NCBI GenBank assembly: GCA_002714465.1 | Contig: PAXL01000025.1 | Location: 66,312 to 75,324 of the forward strand | DNA from: Gemmatimonadota bacterium | Lineage (GTDB): Bacteria; Latescibacterota; UBA2968 | Length of the DNA: 9,013 nucleotides | Reading direction: 5' to 3' | In this document: one piece after another, positions 7,532 through 9,013 of the stretch | How positions within the stretch are numbered: the first letter of the stretch is position 1 | How the letters are laid out: every line of letters starts with the position of its first letter | Made by a program: the position numbers and the translations under genes | The notes under the pieces: model-generated | What the model was told of the DNA's origin: nothing | What the model saw: the letters and a program-made list of their open reading frames with translations, nothing else | The model's database searches: none

Positions 7532-9013
7532 TCACAACTCTGATGATCTATCGATCGCCATCCGGATCTCGGCAGCCGATACGTTCGGGTCCGATGGATT
7601 CACGCTGCGTCCGAAGATATCGGTGCCTACGACGTGCTTCCTGACTTCGGCACCTCGCAGCAAGCTGGAGATGTGAATCTGCATGTGAAAGGTACGATCC
7701 TGCCCATCTGTTGGGACTTGTATCAACGCCATCGAGTATTGATACGGTCGCCCGAACAGGCTGTCCAGCCCCGTCAGGATCCGTTTGAGCCCCGTTACCA
7801 GATGTTCACGCTCCTCCGTCGTTGCCTCGACAAGGCTGCCGATCGGTCTTCGTGGAACCATCGTGATGTCATACGGAAGCCACGCTGCATAAGGCACAAA
7901 AGCACAGAGGGAATCATTCTCGTAGACTACTCGTCGGCCATCAGCAATCTCTGCCGCCAACGCCTCCTGCACAAAGTTGCCTTTCTTGAAGGCCTGCAAC
8001 TGGCCCCGAACCATCAGATCGGGTATGGAACTATAGGCGTAGACCTGTCCGTGCGGATGGAGCTGAGAATTTCCCATCACGGCCCCGCGATTCTCGAAGA
8101 TCATCACATATTCTACCTCGGAACGCGCTCCGAGCCGTTCATATACCTCGACCCACGAAGTTACAACGTGTCCGAGGTCGTCCTCTCCCATCGTCGAGAG
8201 TCGCTGAGAATGGTGGGGGCTGTAAACGATCACTTCGCAGATTCCCTCCGAGCTTCGTACAGCGTACGGCGCATCAGGGTGCACGGGATCATACGAGTCT
8301 TCTGCCAAGGAAGGAAAGTCGTTTGGGAAGACGTGGGCATGTTCGTAGTCCGGGTTCTTCAAGCCGCTAGTCCGCGTATTCCCGGGACAGAGATAACACG
8401 AGGAATCGTAAGCCGAACCCGACTTCACCTCTGTCGACTCCGTATCTCCTGACCAAGGACGTGATCCCCTGTGAGAAGCGAAGGTGATCCATCGTCCCCA
8501 GAACGGGTTGTATCGTTCCTCTTGGACTGAACGATATCCGTGGGGATTATGACGATGCCATCGCCACGCACGGCTCATTGTTTCCTCGAGGGAATCCTCT
8601 GCCTTCCACCCCAAGTCATCCTCGACACACCTGGCATCTGCGACCAAGCGCTCTGGATCGCCCGGTCTACGCTCTCCTTCGACCTCGGGTATCTCGATCC
8701 CCGACACCTTGCGTGCTGTGTCGATGATCTCGCGCACACTGAAGCCTTCGCGCGTTCCGAGGTTGTAGGTGTAGGCACCCGGCTCAAGTCCCATGCGGTC
8801 GAGACAACGTGAGTGTGCGTGCGCAAGCTCTTGCACAGACACGTAGTCCCTCACCGCTGTTCCATCTTCGGTTCCGTAGTCGATGCCGAACACGGTCACC
8901 GCTTCACGTTGACCGAGCGCCGACTGGTATGCAATGGGTATCAAATGGGTTTCTGGATCGTGATCCTCTCCAATCAGTGCTGAATCCCCCGCACCGGCGA
9001 CGTTGAAATACCT
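7532..9013 (-). CDS. galE/galT: Fused UDP-glucose 4-epimerase / galactose-1-phosphate uridylyltransferase, 5' end outside window
   Basis: One open frame of 493 visible residues that continues past the right edge; 23 in-frame codons upstream of the TTG at 8942-8944 are plainly GalE. Residues 1-158 are the GalE C-terminal half: YFNVAGA (2-8), IGEDHDPETH (14-23), VRDY near 54, YNLG near 83, and the usual WHRHNPHGY end (152-160). About 175 GalE residues, with the NAD-binding motif and catalytic Tyr, should lie outside. GalT begins at once with RYNPFWGRW (167-175) and runs to 493. Its zinc ligands are kept: Cys206, Cys209, His268 and His319. HPHGQ (319-323) supplies nucleophile His321. The ligands of the second metal (iron) site of E. 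coli GalT are mostly lost. Together the two halves exchange Gal-1-P with UDP-glucose and recycle UDP-galactose. galK follows 13 nt later. The whole protein should be near 670 residues. Confidence 0.93.
   Translation of the reverse strand, partial: RYFNVAGAGDSALIGEDHDPETHLIPIAYQSALGQREAVTVFGIDYGTEDGTAVRDYVSVQELAHAHSRCLDRMGLEPGAYTYNLGTREGFSVREIIDTARKVSGIEIPEVEGERRPGDPERLVADARCVEDDLGWKAEDSLEETMSRAWRWHRHNPHGYRSVQEERYNPFWGRWITFASHRGSRPWSGDTESTEVKSGSAYDSSCYLCPGNTRTSGLKNPDYEHAHVFPNDFPSLAEDSYDPVHPDAPYAVRSSEGICEVIVYSPHHSQRLSTMGEDDLGHVVTSWVEVYERLGARSEVEYVMIFENRGAVMGNSQLHPHGQVYAYSSIPDLMVRGQLQAFKKGNFVQEALAAEIADGRRVVYENDSLCAFVPYAAWLPYDITMVPRRPIGSLVEATTEEREHLVTGLKRILTGLDSLFGRPYQYSMALIQVPTDGQDRTFHMQIHISSLLRGAEVRKHVVGTDIFGRSVNPSDPNVSAAEIRMAIDRSSEL
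8576..8587 (-). promoter_or_regulatory. Possible internal translation start for GalT alone
   Basis: Inside the fusion frame, an in-frame ATG at 8578-8576 (residue 146 of the visible part, Met before SRAWRW) is preceded by GAGG (revcomp of 8584-8587) with a 5-nt AAACA spacer. Starting here would give a GalT of 348 residues, the usual GalT length, with about 20 extra residues before RYNPF. No other ATG or GTG lies between it and the GalT domain. Whether it is used is unknown. Confidence 0.3.

Noticed and set aside
7634..8452. Long open frame of 272 codons on the + strand, antisense to the GalT domain
   Set aside because: It lies wholly within a well-supported gene on the other strand and shows no recognisable motif. 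It is best explained by codon bias leaving the antisense frame open.
8942..8944. TTG as the start of the GalE-GalT gene
   Set aside because: The frame stays open for 23 more codons to the window edge, and these encode conserved GalE sequence (YFNVAGA, IGEDHDPETH). The true start lies outside the window.

Overview
The window is gene-dense bacterial DNA of moderate GC (mid-fifties by eye). Shine-Dalgarno sites, an intrinsic terminator, an intron-free 3.9 kb gene and a gene pair only 13 nt apart all point to a bacterium. No marker fixes the phylum. The mix of a eukaryote-type PurL and a fused GalE-GalT suggests a little-studied lineage.

Left part (1-2200, + strand): two oxidoreductases read in the same direction. 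The first is a RhlG-like short-chain dehydrogenase/reductase (96-922) split by a one-base frame change at an A7 run. The second is an intact zinc-dependent medium-chain alcohol dehydrogenase (993-2096). Several mutually exclusive hairpins overlap the end of the alcohol dehydrogenase gene, and a strong intrinsic terminator (2167-2194) closes the unit. Its substrate cannot be read from the sequence.

Middle (2195-6330, + strand): an AT-rich leader of about 240 nt precedes purL (2440-6330). This encodes a full-length single-chain formylglycinamidine ribonucleotide synthase for de novo purine synthesis. By remembered comparison it is much closer to animal PFAS than to the E. coli enzyme. It stands alone here, away from other pur genes.

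Right part (6355-9013, - strand, convergent with purL): a Leloir galactose operon. A continuous reading frame entering from beyond the right edge joins the C-terminal half of UDP-glucose 4-epimerase (GalE) directly to a whole galactose-1-phosphate uridylyltransferase (GalT). GalK follows 13 nt downstream. The order galE-galT-galK matches the classical gal operon, but the first two genes are one polypeptide. GalK phosphorylates galactose, GalT exchanges it onto UDP-glucose, and GalE regenerates UDP-glucose.

The points most worth a second look are the GalE-GalT fusion, with its possible internal GalT start and degraded GalT iron site, the eukaryote-type PurL, and the SDR frame change at a perfectly phased A AAA AAA heptamer. 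I see no mobile element, CRISPR array, tRNA or rRNA.
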